Source of the DNA: an uncultured Eubacteriales bacterium
Lineage (GTDB): Bacteria; Bacillota; Clostridia; Oscillospirales; Acutalibacteraceae
Assembly (NCBI GenBank): GCA_934486615.1
Contig: CAKSQO010000004.1
Coordinates: 1 to 64,000 of the forward strand
Reading direction: 5' to 3'
Length of the DNA stretch: 64,000 bases
Shown here: positions 41,989-51,039 of the stretch, piece by piece
Layout of the letters: every line of letters begins with the position of its first letter
Numbering within the stretch: the stretch's first letter is position 1
The notes under the pieces: model-generated
Seen by the model: only the letters and a program-made list of their open reading frames with translations
Told to the model about the DNA's origin: nothing
Databases searched by the model: none
Program-made: the position numbers and the translations under genes

Positions 41989-44186
41989 TTGCACAGCTCC
42001 CTTACCATAAATTTGAGCGCGGTGTAGCGCTTTATTCTGCGGTCGTTGGCAATCATTTCGGACACTATCCGCCTGTCTCCGACCATAACGAGCAGCTCTC
42101 TCGCGCGTGTAACGGCGGTGTACAGCAGGTTGCGGTAGCGCAGCAGCGGCGCTGTGTCGGACACGACGAGCACCACGCAGCGATACTCGCTGCCCTGACT
42201 TTTGTGCACTGTCACGGCGTAGGCGGGCTCGATCTGCTCGGCCATATCGACGGGATAGACCGCGACCTTGTCGTCAAAGCGGACGGTGAACACGCCGAGC
42301 GCGCGGTCGATACGCTCAAGTCGGCCGACGTCGCCGTTGAACACTCCCGTGCCGTCGGTACCGTCGTCCTTATCCCAAATTATGTCGTAATTATTCTTGA
42401 TCTGCATTATCTTATCGCCCTCGCGCAGGGTAAATGCAGGGAATTTCAGCTCGTGCTTTGCGCCGTCGGCAGGATTGAGCCGCGACTGCATAAGTGCGTT
42501 GAGCGAGCCTGTCCCCGCCTCGCGCTTGCGGGAGGGGCAGAGTATCTGAATGTCCGTCAGCGGATCGAAGCCGTAGGCTTTCGGCAGTCTGGAGCAGGCG
42601 AGGTCGGCAGCCGTCGCCGAAGCGGCGGAGGGCGTGTCACAACTTATAAAGAAGAAATCCGAGTCCTTTACGCCGAAATCGGGCAGCTCGCCCGCATTTA
42701 TGCGGTGGGCGTTCATAACGATAGCGCTTTGCATCGCCTGGCGGAACACGGTGTCAAGCTCGACATAAGGCACGCAGCCCGAGTCGATAAGGTCGCGCAG
42801 CACGTTGCCCGCGCCGACCGACGGCAGCTGATCCGCATCGCCGACAAGGATAAGGCGGCAGCCGAGCGGAAGTGCGTCGAGCACGCTTTGGAACATAAAC
42901 GCGTCGACCATCGAGATCTCGTCGATTATCAGCAGCTCGCACTCAAGCGGCGACTGCCTGTTTTTACAGAAAACGGAGCGGCCGCTTTGGTCGAACTCGG
43001 CCTCAAGCAGGCGGTGTATCGTCTTGGCTTCGCGACCTGTTACCTCGGTCATGCGCTTGGCGGCTCGACCCGTCGGGGCGGTGAGCATAACGCGCAGGCC
43101 GATGCTCTCGAACACCTCGATCATCGCGTTGAGCGTGGTGGTTTTGCCCGTTCCGGGGCCGCCCGTGAGCACTGTTATGCCGCTTTCGGCTGCGGCGAAC
43201 ACCGCGTCGCGCTGGCGCTGCTCCAATTTTATCGACTTCGCCTTTTCAACTGCGGCAAGGCGCTTGTCGATGTTTTTAACTTTAAGCTGCGAACCGCCCA
43301 GCAGCATCTTTATCCGCTCTGCCGCAAGGCGCTCGGCACGGTACATATGCGGCAAAAACAGCATTTCGCGCCCGTCGCACTCATAGGTGCACAGCAGCCC
43401 CGAGGCGAGCATTCTGTCGATTGCGGCCGACACGCCGTCGAGCTCAACGCCGAGCAGACCGCTTGCGGTGGCAGCAACCTTGTCGCGCGGTATGCAGGTG
43501 TGACCGTTGCCGAGATTGTGGCGCAGAACATACTCGATTCCGCTGTATTTCCTGAAATCAAAATCGGGTGCAAAGCCCATCTTCTCCGCCATTTCGTCGA
43601 TTCGCTCGAACGAAAAAGGCAGCTCGTCGCCGCACAGCAGGTATGGGTTGGCCTTTATCCTGTCGATGGCGGCGGGGCCGAGCGAGCGGTAGACCTTCAG
43701 CGATTCGTCGGCCGTGATGCCGTACTCGCCGAGGTAAAGCATAAGCTCGCGCACGCCGATTTGTTTTATGTACTCTTTTTGAAATTCAAGCGCCTTATTT
43801 TTGGATATGCCCTTGATTTTTGTCAGGCGCTCGGGATCGGTCTCGATTATTTCGAGCGACTGCGAGCCGAACGCTTCGACTATCCTGCGTGCGGAGGTCG
43901 GGCCGATACCCTTTATCCCGCCGGAAGCGAGGTAGCGCAGTATCGCGGCCGCGGTCGTCGGGATACGCTTTTCGACCGAGTCGGCCTTGAACTGCGGACC
44001 GAAGGTCGCATGAAAGTCGAAGCGGCCGCGGACGTTCAGCTCCTCACCCGGGTGAATGTCGAACATCTTGCCCACGACCGTGATAAGCTCGTCGCCGGTA
44101 TTCAGTTCACACACGGTAAAACCGTTCGCTTCGTTGCGAAAGGTCACCCTTTCGACCGAGCCGACAAGCTCATTTTCGGACTTCAA
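41985..44186 (-). CDS. recD2: RecD2-type ATP-dependent DNA helicase
   Basis: This 733-residue 5'-3' helicase of the RecBCD-independent RecD2 class acts in repair and fork maintenance. The N-terminal OB-like extension and helix-hairpin-helix region (GIKGIGPTSARRIVEAFG; IKGISKNKALEF) distinguish it from RecD. The motor domain has Walker A LTGGPGTGKTTTLNAM, Walker B LLIIDEISMVDAF, and the C-terminal AVTVHKSQGSEY motif. The TTG start has GGGAGG upstream, within the tail of the previous gene. Confidence 0.93.
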   Translation of the reverse strand: MKSENELVGSVERVTFRNEANGFTVCELNTGDELITVVGKMFDIHPGEELNVRGRFDFHATFGPQFKADSVEKRIPTTAAAILRYLASGGIKGIGPTSARRIVEAFGSQSLEIIETDPERLTKIKGISKNKALEFQKEYIKQIGVRELMLYLGEYGITADESLKVYRSLGPAAIDRIKANPYLLCGDELPFSFERIDEMAEKMGFAPDFDFRKYSGIEYVLRHNLGNGHTCIPRDKVAATASGLLGVELDGVSAAIDRMLASGLLCTYECDGREMLFLPHMYRAERLAAERIKMLLGGSQLKVKNIDKRLAAVEKAKSIKLEQRQRDAVFAAAESGITVLTGGPGTGKTTTLNAMIEVFESIGLRVMLTAPTGRAAKRMTEVTGREAKTIHRLLEAEFDQSGRSVFCKNRQSPLECELLIIDEISMVDAFMFQSVLDALPLGCRLILVGDADQLPSVGAGNVLRDLIDSGCVPYVELDTVFRQAMQSAIVMNAHRINAGELPDFGVKDSDFFFISCDTPSAASATAADLACSRLPKAYGFDPLTDIQILCPSRKREAGTGSLNALMQSRLNPADGAKHELKFPAFTLREGDKIMQIKNNYDIIWDKDDGTDGTGVFNGDVGRLERIDRALGVFTVRFDDKVAVYPVDMAEQIEPAYAVTVHKSQGSEYRCVVLVVSDTAPLLRYRNLLYTAVTRARELLVMVGDRRIVSEMIANDRRIKRYTALKFMVRELCK

Positions 44187-44191
44187 AGGCT

Positions 44192-44518
44192 TTATCCTCC
44201 CAGTGAATTGGAAAATTCGTCATTTTCAATCAGTTTTACGCGCCTGTCCCCCGCTGCGATGAGCTCGCACGCGCGGCGCGCATCTTCGTTCAGCTTATCG
44301 CACACGGCGACAATGCCCGCAAAAAAGCGCGTCTCTTCATCAAGCACGGTTACGGCGCTTTGCAGCAGCAAGGGTGCGCAGTCGCCCGAAAGCACCACTA
44401 AAACATAGCGGTTCGGGTCGCTGACCGTCGCAAGGCGCAGCCAAATACCACGTATCAGGCATGCAAGCCCTGTCACTGCAAGAAAGGCTGTGACAACATA
44501 AAAAACAGCAGTCGGCAT
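44192..44518 (-). CDS. small membrane-anchored protein of unknown function
   Basis: This protein of about 108 residues opens with a hydrophobic segment (AVFYVVTAFLAVTGLACLI), probably an N-in anchor. A small soluble domain follows with NRYVLVVLSGDCAPLLLQSAV and an Asp/Glu-rich helix. The ATG at 44518 has a strong GGGGGGAAG site. It is 6 bp upstream of recD2 and 114 bp after cdaR on the same strand, so it may be part of a cdaA-cdaR-this-recD2-comF run. No family recognised. Confidence 0.65.
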   Translation of the reverse strand: MPTAVFYVVTAFLAVTGLACLIRGIWLRLATVSDPNRYVLVVLSGDCAPLLLQSAVTVLDEETRFFAGIVAVCDKLNEDARRACELIAAGDRRVKLIENDEFSNSLGG

Positions 44519-44559
44519 AATCTTCCCCCCGTACATAATACGGAGCGGCGCTCTGCTTT

Positions 44560-44612
44560 GCTACGCACAAAGCAGACACAAGCTGTCGGCAAATACGGCC
44601 GAAAGCCTATGT
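44560..44612. other. inverted repeats between cdaR and the small membrane gene
   Basis: GCAGACA is mirrored by TGTCTGC about 40 nt apart, and CTGCTTTG is mirrored by CAAAGCAG beside it. There is no T-run; possibly a leader or weak terminator. Confidence 0.35.
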
Positions 44613-44632
44613 CTGCTGCAAAATGCAAAGTT

Positions 44633-45898
44633 TTAAGTCAGGGTCACCACGACGTTATACGTCTTGTCAAGCGTTACGACCCAAACCGTCTTGAAATTGC
44701 TCGAGACGGTGACAGTCGCAGTCTTTTCGTAATCGCCCGCCGCAGTCTCGCCCGACAGATTGACGTTCAGCGTCAAATCGGCGGCGGTCAGAGCCGCAAT
44801 CTCCTTTTTGCTGCCCATAACGGTTATCGAGATGCCGCTTTTAAGCCGCGCCGACCGCGATGAGTCAACGCCTGTGAAGCTGACGTTTGTAACGCGCAGC
44901 GTTTTTGAAATGTAGCTGTCGGTGTGCAGCGTTACCGTTACGGAGCTGACGGAGCTGTCATACACCCGCACTCCGCTCGGCAGATCGAACTCGCGATCGA
45001 ACGTCTTGTTCCCGGCGGTTATCAAGCCGCAGTCAATCTCTCGCAGGTTGACGCGGGTCATCTCGTTGATAATCTCCGGCTTACCGATAACGGTTATCTT
45101 GCTTTCGCTGAGCGAATACCTGAAGTCTACCGCGTCGGGTTTGTTGGAGAACACCGGCTTGATCGGCAGCGTTTTGGTCATCGAAACCGCGACGGTGATA
45201 TTCGCGGTGCGGAAGCCGAGATTCATAAATGAAGAATCGATCTCGTTACCGTCGGAATCGAGCAGAACGATGTCCGCGTCAAAAGTCGAAGTCTCGGTCA
45301 GTTCCTTGTTGACCTGCGCTCTGGCGACGACGGAGGCGATGCGCTCAACGTCGGTCTTGGCGCCCGAGACATTCAGCGTTCTGGTTGCGCTCTCGGTCAT
45401 AACGGGCACCTCGGTTACAAGGCTTCCGCTCGTGGTGCAGCCGACCGCTTCGGCGGAAACGTCAAACGTGCGGGTTATCAGCTCATCAAAGGTGACGTTT
45501 ATCTTCTGCGGAGTGACCGAAACTATCTCGAAATCCGAGAACAGCTTTGTCTTTGACGGCACGAGAGTAATCTCGTAGGTGCCGGCCTCTGTCACAGCGG
45601 AGAGCGTGGGCGTTATGACGATGTCGGACGCTTCGACGCTCGATAAATCGGCGGTCTTGCCCGAAATAACAACGCTTACATTGTCTGTATCATAGTGCAC
45701 CACGTCAAGGCCGAGATTCGCAACAGCAGTGTCGGAAATGTCAAAATTTATCGGCACGTCCTTGATTGTGCGGGTGTTGACGGGGTTGTAATACTGGCTC
45801 ATGGCAAACCAGACGATGAACGCGGCGATAAGCGACGCGACCATGAGCGCCTTATTATTATTTATTATGTATGAGGGCAGCTTAGTCAGCTTTTTCAT
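44633..45898 (-). CDS. cdaR: YbbR-domain protein CdaR
   Basis: This 421-residue protein has one N-terminal membrane segment (MVASLIAAFIVWFAMSQYY) and four extracellular YbbR repeats, recognisable from repeated VNVxxxLSG/VTVSxxxxV-like strands. CdaR regulates the diadenylate cyclase CdaA at the membrane. It overlaps cdaA by 17 bp. In many Firmicutes glmM follows; it does not here. Confidence 0.9.
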   Translation of the reverse strand: MKKLTKLPSYIINNNKALMVASLIAAFIVWFAMSQYYNPVNTRTIKDVPINFDISDTAVANLGLDVVHYDTDNVSVVISGKTADLSSVEASDIVITPTLSAVTEAGTYEITLVPSKTKLFSDFEIVSVTPQKINVTFDELITRTFDVSAEAVGCTTSGSLVTEVPVMTESATRTLNVSGAKTDVERIASVVARAQVNKELTETSTFDADIVLLDSDGNEIDSSFMNLGFRTANITVAVSMTKTLPIKPVFSNKPDAVDFRYSLSESKITVIGKPEIINEMTRVNLREIDCGLITAGNKTFDREFDLPSGVRVYDSSVSSVTVTLHTDSYISKTLRVTNVSFTGVDSSRSARLKSGISITVMGSKKEIAALTAADLTLNVNLSGETAAGDYEKTATVTVSSNFKTVWVVTLDKTYNVVVTLT

Positions 45899-46775
45899 TC
45901 GACTTCTTGCCCCCTTTGAATATTTTGTCTTTCAGCTGCTCAAGCTTGGACTTGCTGTGCTCGTCAGTCGGCAGCAGCGCGACGGTCAGCTTTTCCCTGA
46001 GCGCGGCAGGAGTGTAATCGCGCGTGAGCACTCCGCGCTCGGCAACAGAGATGGTGCCCGTCTCCTCCGAGACGACGACCACCAGTGCATCGGAATTCTC
46101 GCTCATTCCGAGCGAGGCTCTGTGCCGCGTGCCGAGGTCCTTGCTGAGCGAATTGTTCTGCGTCAGAGGCAGTATGCATCCTGCGGCGTAAATAACGCCC
46201 GAGCGTATTATCATTGCGCCGTCGTGCAGCGGCGCCTTGTTGAAGAATATGTTGCAGATAAGCTCCTTGTTAGCCTTGCTCTCAATGACCGTGCCCGTTT
46301 TGGCAACGTCCTCAAGCATGATCGCGCGTTCAAAAACGATGAGCGCGCCGGTCTTGGACTTCTGCATAGAGTCGCACGCCATACATACGTTGTCGATGCA
46401 GTCGCTTATGACCGAGCGGGCGTCGGAGTCACTCCGATTGCCGAAAAGAATATTGCTGCGGCTGACAAGCTCGAGAGCGCTTCTCAGCTCCGGCTGGAAA
46501 ATGATGACTATGACTATGATTCCCGAACTTGCGACCGTGCGCAAAATGACCGATAAGGCCGTCATACTGAGTGCTTCGGAGATAGCCCAGATGAGTATGA
46601 GCATGAGCACGCCGCCGATAAGCTGCTTTGCGCGGGTCTGGCGGACAAACTGAACTATCTTATAAATTATGTAAGCGACAACGAGAATATCAATAAGGTC
46701 AATGAACCTGAAATCCTGCATTACAAGCAGGAAGTGGTTGAGCAGCGAATTGAGACTACTCATAAAGCCAGACAT
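45882..46775 (-). CDS. cdaA: diadenylate cyclase CdaA
   Basis: This 297-residue membrane enzyme makes c-di-AMP, which controls potassium, osmolytes and wall homeostasis. Three N-terminal membrane helices (about 15-100) are followed by the DAC domain with PLHDGAMIIR and RHRASLGMSENSDALVVVVSEETG, the DGA and RHR catalytic motifs. The ATG at 46775 is supported by GGAG 10 bp upstream. First gene of the run with cdaR. Confidence 0.94.
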   Translation of the reverse strand: MSGFMSSLNSLLNHFLLVMQDFRFIDLIDILVVAYIIYKIVQFVRQTRAKQLIGGVLMLILIWAISEALSMTALSVILRTVASSGIIVIVIIFQPELRSALELVSRSNILFGNRSDSDARSVISDCIDNVCMACDSMQKSKTGALIVFERAIMLEDVAKTGTVIESKANKELICNIFFNKAPLHDGAMIIRSGVIYAAGCILPLTQNNSLSKDLGTRHRASLGMSENSDALVVVVSEETGTISVAERGVLTRDYTPAALREKLTVALLPTDEHSKSKLEQLKDKIFKGGKKSNEKAD

Positions 46776-46886
46776 CTTATCATCTCCGTAACAAAGCAAA
46801 ATACCTATTATATTCTAACAAAACTTTTAACATTATTCAATAGCAATCATACAAAAAACACTTAATATTTTATTAAGCCGCGGTGA

Positions 46887-46915
46887 TTGTTTTGCAGGCG
46901 CAAAAGTGATATAAT
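46887..46915 (+). promoter_or_regulatory. promoter of the ispD operon
   Basis: TTGTTT, 17-bp spacer, TATAAT; 21 bp ahead of the start codon. Confidence 0.65.
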
Positions 46916-46936
46916 CAATTTTAAAGGAGTGTTTAA

Positions 46937-47665
46937 ATGGAAGTCTGCGAGAAGTTCACCTTTGAATTTGAAGCGGTCGATATGTCAAAAGATGTCTGCG
47001 CCGTTATAGTCGCTGGCGGTTCAAGCAGCCGTATGGGCGGGCTGAACAAGCTTTTCTGCGACATCTGCGGCATACCGGTTATCGCCCGTACGCTGATAAA
47101 TTACAATCTCTGCTCTGCCGTCGGCAGCATAGTCGTCGCGGCGCGCGGCAGCGATATTGACGAAATTCAGAAGCTGTGCGAAACCTATTCCATCGGCAAG
47201 CTGAGCGCGATAGTCGAGGGCGGCCCGACCCGTGCGCAGTCGGTTGCGAACGCCGTCGCTGCCGTGCCGCAAAGCACAAAGTATATCGCGATTGCCGACG
47301 GCGCCCGCCCGCTGACAAGCCCCGCGCTTATCGAGCGCGTGGTTGACGAAGCGATGCGCTTCTCGGCCGCGGCAGCCGCCGTCAGGGTCACCGACACGGT
47401 CAAGGTCGTCGATGAAAGCGACTTCATCACCGCAACGCCCGAGCGCGCAAGCCTGCGCGCGGCTCAAACTCCGCAGGTATTTGAGCGGCAGCTTTACGCC
47501 CGTGCACTCGCCGAGTTCGGCGGCGACTGCACCGACGATTGCGCGCTTGTTGAAAAAACAGGAACGCGCGTAAAGCTGGTCGAGGGCGACTACAGCAACA
47601 TAAAGATCACCACGCCCATTGACCTGACGGTCGCAAGGGCGCTGATTGAGGAGGGTAGGATATGA
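46937..47665 (+). CDS. ispD: 2-C-methyl-D-erythritol 4-phosphate cytidylyltransferase
   Basis: This 242-residue enzyme is the third step of the MEP isoprenoid pathway. The nucleotide-binding motif is AVIVAGGSSSRMGGLNKLF; KYIAIADGARPL and RAAQTPQVFERQLYARAL carry substrate residues. A 15-residue N-terminal extension precedes the core. It overlaps ispF by 4 bp. Confidence 0.94.
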   Translation: MEVCEKFTFEFEAVDMSKDVCAVIVAGGSSSRMGGLNKLFCDICGIPVIARTLINYNLCSAVGSIVVAARGSDIDEIQKLCETYSIGKLSAIVEGGPTRAQSVANAVAAVPQSTKYIAIADGARPLTSPALIERVVDEAMRFSAAAAAVRVTDTVKVVDESDFITATPERASLRAAQTPQVFERQLYARALAEFGGDCTDDCALVEKTGTRVKLVEGDYSNIKITTPIDLTVARALIEEGRI

Positions 47666-48135
47666 TAAGAGTAGGTCACGGCTACGACGTTCACCGTTTT
47701 AAAGAGGGGCGCGAGCTGTTCTTAGGCGGCGTAAAAATCGAGTATGCGCTCGGACTTGACGGCCACTCCGACGCCGACGTGCTGCTGCACGCAATATGCG
47801 ATGCGCTGCTCGGCGCGGCCGCTTTGGGCGACATCGGGCAGCACTTTCCCGACTCCGACGACCGCTTCAAGGGCATCGACAGCAAGCTGCTGCTTGCCCG
47901 GTGCGTGCAGCTGATAAGCGAGCGCGGCTGGAAAGTCGGCAACATCGACGCGACCGTAATCGCTCAGGCACCGAAGATAGCACCGCATATCGCTGCTATG
48001 CGCGGGTGTGTGGCGCGGCTGCTGAACGTCGACATTGACGCGGTCAACATAAAAGCCACGACCGAGGAGCACCTCGGCTTTACAGGCCGCAAGGAGGGCA
48101 TAGCCGCGCACTGCGTCTGCCTTATTGAGAAGTAA
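47662..48135 (+). CDS. ispF: 2-C-methyl-D-erythritol 2,4-cyclodiphosphate synthase
   Basis: This 157-residue trimeric zinc enzyme performs the fifth MEP step. Key motifs are VGHGYDVHRF, GHSDADVLLHAICDALLGAA (metal and substrate site), and TTEEHLGFTGRKEGIAAH. Length is typical. It is coupled to ispD by overlap. Confidence 0.95.
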   Translation: MIRVGHGYDVHRFKEGRELFLGGVKIEYALGLDGHSDADVLLHAICDALLGAAALGDIGQHFPDSDDRFKGIDSKLLLARCVQLISERGWKVGNIDATVIAQAPKIAPHIAAMRGCVARLLNVDIDAVNIKATTEEHLGFTGRKEGIAAHCVCLIEK

Positions 48136-48263
48136 GGCGTCCGGCCGCTCTTCTGCCGTCAGACGATTACACAACAATTTAATCAAGCTGTCAACTTCAG
48201 GCTCGCGTGCATAAAATGCTATTGATGCACACGGGCCTGAACTTTTTCACGGAGGCGCGACTT

Positions 48264-48491
48264 ATGGGAAGCAATCTCATTATGGTCAACTCTATAACCT
48301 ACGCAATCAAAGGTCGCGACCTGCTCAGAAGCAAAGGATTCAAAGCGTATATCGAAAAGACTCCGGGCAAGCTCGACTCGCACGGCTGCGGATACAGCAT
48401 CGTCGTGAACGTCGAGCCGTCTCAGGTCACGGGACTTTTGGAAAAGGCCGACATAAAGGTGCTCGGAATCTCAACCCGTGAAATGCCGTAA
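48264..48491 (+). CDS. DUF3343 small Se/S-carrier-like protein
   Basis: This 75-residue protein has the DUF3343 pattern: a short alpha/beta fold ending with HGCGYSIVVN, whose cysteine is the proposed sulfur or selenium carrier. ATG 48264 has GGAGG upstream. It is followed after 13 bp by a cysteine desulfurase, which would load sulfur or selenium onto it. Its real partner and acceptor are not known from sequence. Confidence 0.8.
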   Translation: MGSNLIMVNSITYAIKGRDLLRSKGFKAYIEKTPGKLDSHGCGYSIVVNVEPSQVTGLLEKADIKVLGISTREMP

Positions 48492-48504
48492 GGAGTCGAT
48501 AAGC

Positions 48505-49659
48505 TTGATTTATTTTGACAACGCTGCGACAACATTTCCGAAGCCGAAGCAGGTCATCAACGCGGTGAATTCCGCGTTGACAACATATTCCGCCAACCCC
48601 GGACGCAGCGGTCACCGCCTTTCGCAGCAGGCGGCCGTGGCCGTCTACGAGGCCAGAAGCAGGTGCGCTTCCCTCTTCGGCTCAAATCATTCGGAGCGCG
48701 TGGTGTTTACCGCAAACTGCACTATGTCGCTGAACATCGCTTTAAAGGGGCTGCTGCGCCCGGGTGACCGCGTTATGACATCCTCGCTTGAGCACAACGC
48801 GGTTATGCGTCCGCTTGCAAAGCTCGAAAAAAGCGGTGTAAAAGTCGATATGTTCGAGGTCGTCATCGGCGACAAGGCGGCGACCTTCCGCTCGTTTTTA
48901 AACACCGTCGAGCCTGACACGAAGCTGGTCGTCTGCACCCACGCGTCAAACGTCATCGGCGCGGTTATGCCGATAAAGGAAATAGGCTCGTTCTGCCGCG
49001 AGCGCGGTATTATCTTCGTCGTCGACGCGGCGCAGACCGCGGGAGTGCTCGACATCGACATCGAGGATATGTGCATAGATCTGCTGTGCGCCGCCCCGCA
49101 CAAGGGGCTTTACGCCCCGATGGGAACGGGGCTGCTGATAATCGGCGACCGTCTGCCCGACACGCTCATCGAGGGCGGCACGGGCACGAATTCGATAAAC
49201 CCCATTCAGCCCGCAGAGCCGCCCGAGCGCTACGAAAGCGGAACTCTTAATCTGCCCGGCATCGCGGGAATTGCAGCGGGAGTCGACTTCGTGACCGCGA
49301 AAACCGCAAAACGCATACGCGAGCATGAGAACACTCTTGCGCGGCAGATATCCTCGGGGCTTGGGCGTATCGGCGGCGTTCGCCTTTACTGCGAGCGCGA
49401 CGACGAAAACTTTGTGCCCGTAATACCGTTCAACATCGGAGCGATGAACAGCGTTGAAGCCGCTGCCCTGCTCGACGAGCGCGGCATAGCCGTCAGGGCG
49501 GGGCTGCACTGCGCTCCGAACGCCCACAGGCGCTTGGGCACTATCGAACAGGGCGCGGTGCGCGTGTGCCCGTCGGCTTTCACCGCCGCACAGGACGTAA
49601 ACAAGCTGCTTAACGCCGTGGATATTATCGCGGCGGGAAATAAAAAGTACATTTTTTAA
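48505..49659 (+). CDS. cysteine desulfurase-family aminotransferase (class V)
   Basis: This 384-residue PLP enzyme releases sulfur (or selenium) from cysteine. The N-terminus is YFDNAATTFPKP; the PLP lysine is in CAAPHKGLYAPMGTG; the catalytic cysteine loop is GLHCAPNAHRRLGT. The TTG at 48505 has AAGGAG nine bases upstream. Sequence and length place it in the group often paired with DUF3343 proteins, distinct from IscS/SufS of Fe-S operons. Confidence 0.88.
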   Translation: MIYFDNAATTFPKPKQVINAVNSALTTYSANPGRSGHRLSQQAAVAVYEARSRCASLFGSNHSERVVFTANCTMSLNIALKGLLRPGDRVMTSSLEHNAVMRPLAKLEKSGVKVDMFEVVIGDKAATFRSFLNTVEPDTKLVVCTHASNVIGAVMPIKEIGSFCRERGIIFVVDAAQTAGVLDIDIEDMCIDLLCAAPHKGLYAPMGTGLLIIGDRLPDTLIEGGTGTNSINPIQPAEPPERYESGTLNLPGIAGIAAGVDFVTAKTAKRIREHENTLARQISSGLGRIGGVRLYCERDDENFVPVIPFNIGAMNSVEAAALLDERGIAVRAGLHCAPNAHRRLGTIEQGAVRVCPSAFTAAQDVNKLLNAVDIIAAGNKKYIF

Positions 49660-49667
49660 CTTTTTGC

Positions 49668-49695
49668 TTGCAAAAAAAATATTATGTGCTAAAAT
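49668..49695 (+). promoter_or_regulatory. promoter of the T-box-pheST transcript
   Basis: TTGCAA, 16-bp spacer, TAAAAT, just after the desulfurase stop. Confidence 0.55.
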
Positions 49696-49711
49696 AAAGG
49701 TATATTTTTAA

Positions 49712-49978
49712 ACGCTGTGATGAAGCAAAGTAGTTTTCGGCTGCCGAAATTCAGAGAGGGCGCGTCCCCGGCTGTAAGCGCGACCGTTCGGGCGAAAACG
49801 AACATTCACTTCGGAGCGGCGCGGCTGAACCTCAAAAGGAAGTAGGCCGCGACGTAATTTAAGGTCACGTTACAGGCCTAAAGAGTGTTTGCTCAAAAAG
49901 CATAAATCAGGGTGGTACCGCGGATAAGTCCTATTCGTCCCTTGCAGTTTTTTCAGACTGCAAGGGACTTTTTGTTTT
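49712..49978 (+). promoter_or_regulatory. T-box riboswitch controlling pheST
   Basis: The leader contains the conserved T-box AGGGTGGTACCGCG at 49909-49922, an AGTA element near 49729, and a candidate specifier TTC at 49750-49752 for phenylalanine. The terminator (GTCCCTTGCAG paired with CTGCAAGGGAC, then T5, 49937-49973) competes with an antiterminator that includes the T-box. Uncharged tRNA-Phe is expected to turn on pheST. Confidence 0.92.
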
Positions 49979-50002
49979 ATAAAAAACTTTTGAGGTGATA
50001 AA

Positions 50003-51022
50003 ATGAAAGACCAACTTAAAAACATAGCCTCGGCCGCCGCTCAAGCGCTTGAAAGCGCCGCGAGCGTGCAGGACATCGAGGCGCTGCGAGTCAAGTACCT
50101 CGGCAAAAAGGGCGAGCTGACCGCCATTCTCAAGCAGATGGGCTCGCTTTCCGCTGAGGAGCGTCCCGTCATCGGCCAGCTGGCAAACGAGGTCAGGGGC
50201 AAGATCGAGTCCGCCGTCAGCGAAAAAATGGCCGACATCAAAGCTGCCGCTGCCGACAAAAAGCTCGCAAGCGAGACTATCGACGTCACCCTGCCGGGCA
50301 AGCGTCATGAGCTCGGCAAGCGCCATCCGCTCAACTCCGTGCTTGACGAAATAAAGGAAATCTTCCTCGGAATGGGCTTTGACATAGCCGAGGGTCCCGA
50401 GGTCGAATACGACTACTACAACTTCGAGGCGCTCAATATTCCCAAGGATCACCCCGCGCGCGACACGCAGGACACATTCTACATCAACGATAAGATTCTG
50501 CTGCGCACCCAGACCTCGCCTGTTCAGGTGCGCGTTATGGAGAAGCAGAAGCCGCCTATCCGCGTTATCTCTCCCGGCCGCGTTTACCGCTCCGACGCAG
50601 TTGACGCGACCCACTCGCCCGTTTTCCACCAGATCGAAGGCCTTGTCGTCGACAAGAACATAACCATGGGCGATCTTAAGGGCACGCTCGCCGACTTTGC
50701 AAAGCGCCTTTACGGCCCTGACGCCGTCGTGCGCTTCCGTCCGCACCACTTCCCCTTCACCGAGCCGAGCGCCGAGATGGACACCATGTGCTTCAACTGC
50801 GGCGGAAAGGGCTGCAAGCTCTGCAAGGGTGAAGGTTGGATCGAAATTCTCGGCTGCGGAATGGTACACCCGAAGGTGCTCGCCAACTGCAACATCGACC
50901 CCGAGGAATACAGCGGTTTCGCTTTCGGAATGGGACTTGAGCGCCTTGTAATGCGTCGCTACAACATCGACGATCTGCGCCTGTTCTACGAAAACGATCA
51001 GAGATTTTTGAATCAGTTCTGA
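50003..51022 (+). CDS. pheS: phenylalanyl-tRNA synthetase alpha subunit
   Basis: This 339-residue catalytic subunit has an N-terminal coiled coil (about 1-85). The class II catalytic core has motif 2 RVISPGRVYRSDAVDATHSPVFHQIEGL, a CxxCGGKGC insert typical of Firmicutes, and motif 3 GFAFGMGLERLVMRR. GAGGTGATAAA precedes the ATG. It lies 17 bp upstream of pheT. Confidence 0.96.
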   Translation: MKDQLKNIASAAAQALESAASVQDIEALRVKYLGKKGELTAILKQMGSLSAEERPVIGQLANEVRGKIESAVSEKMADIKAAAADKKLASETIDVTLPGKRHELGKRHPLNSVLDEIKEIFLGMGFDIAEGPEVEYDYYNFEALNIPKDHPARDTQDTFYINDKILLRTQTSPVQVRVMEKQKPPIRVISPGRVYRSDAVDATHSPVFHQIEGLVVDKNITMGDLKGTLADFAKRLYGPDAVVRFRPHHFPFTEPSAEMDTMCFNCGGKGCKLCKGEGWIEILGCGMVHPKVLANCNIDPEEYSGFAFGMGLERLVMRRYNIDDLRLFYENDQRFLNQF

Positions 51023-51039
51023 TAAGGAGGCTGGAATAA

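Noticed and set aside
42204..44408. 734-codon open frame on the plus strand
   Set aside because: It lies wholly opposite the well-supported recD2 helicase, has no ribosome site or known motif, and is an expected by-product of high GC.
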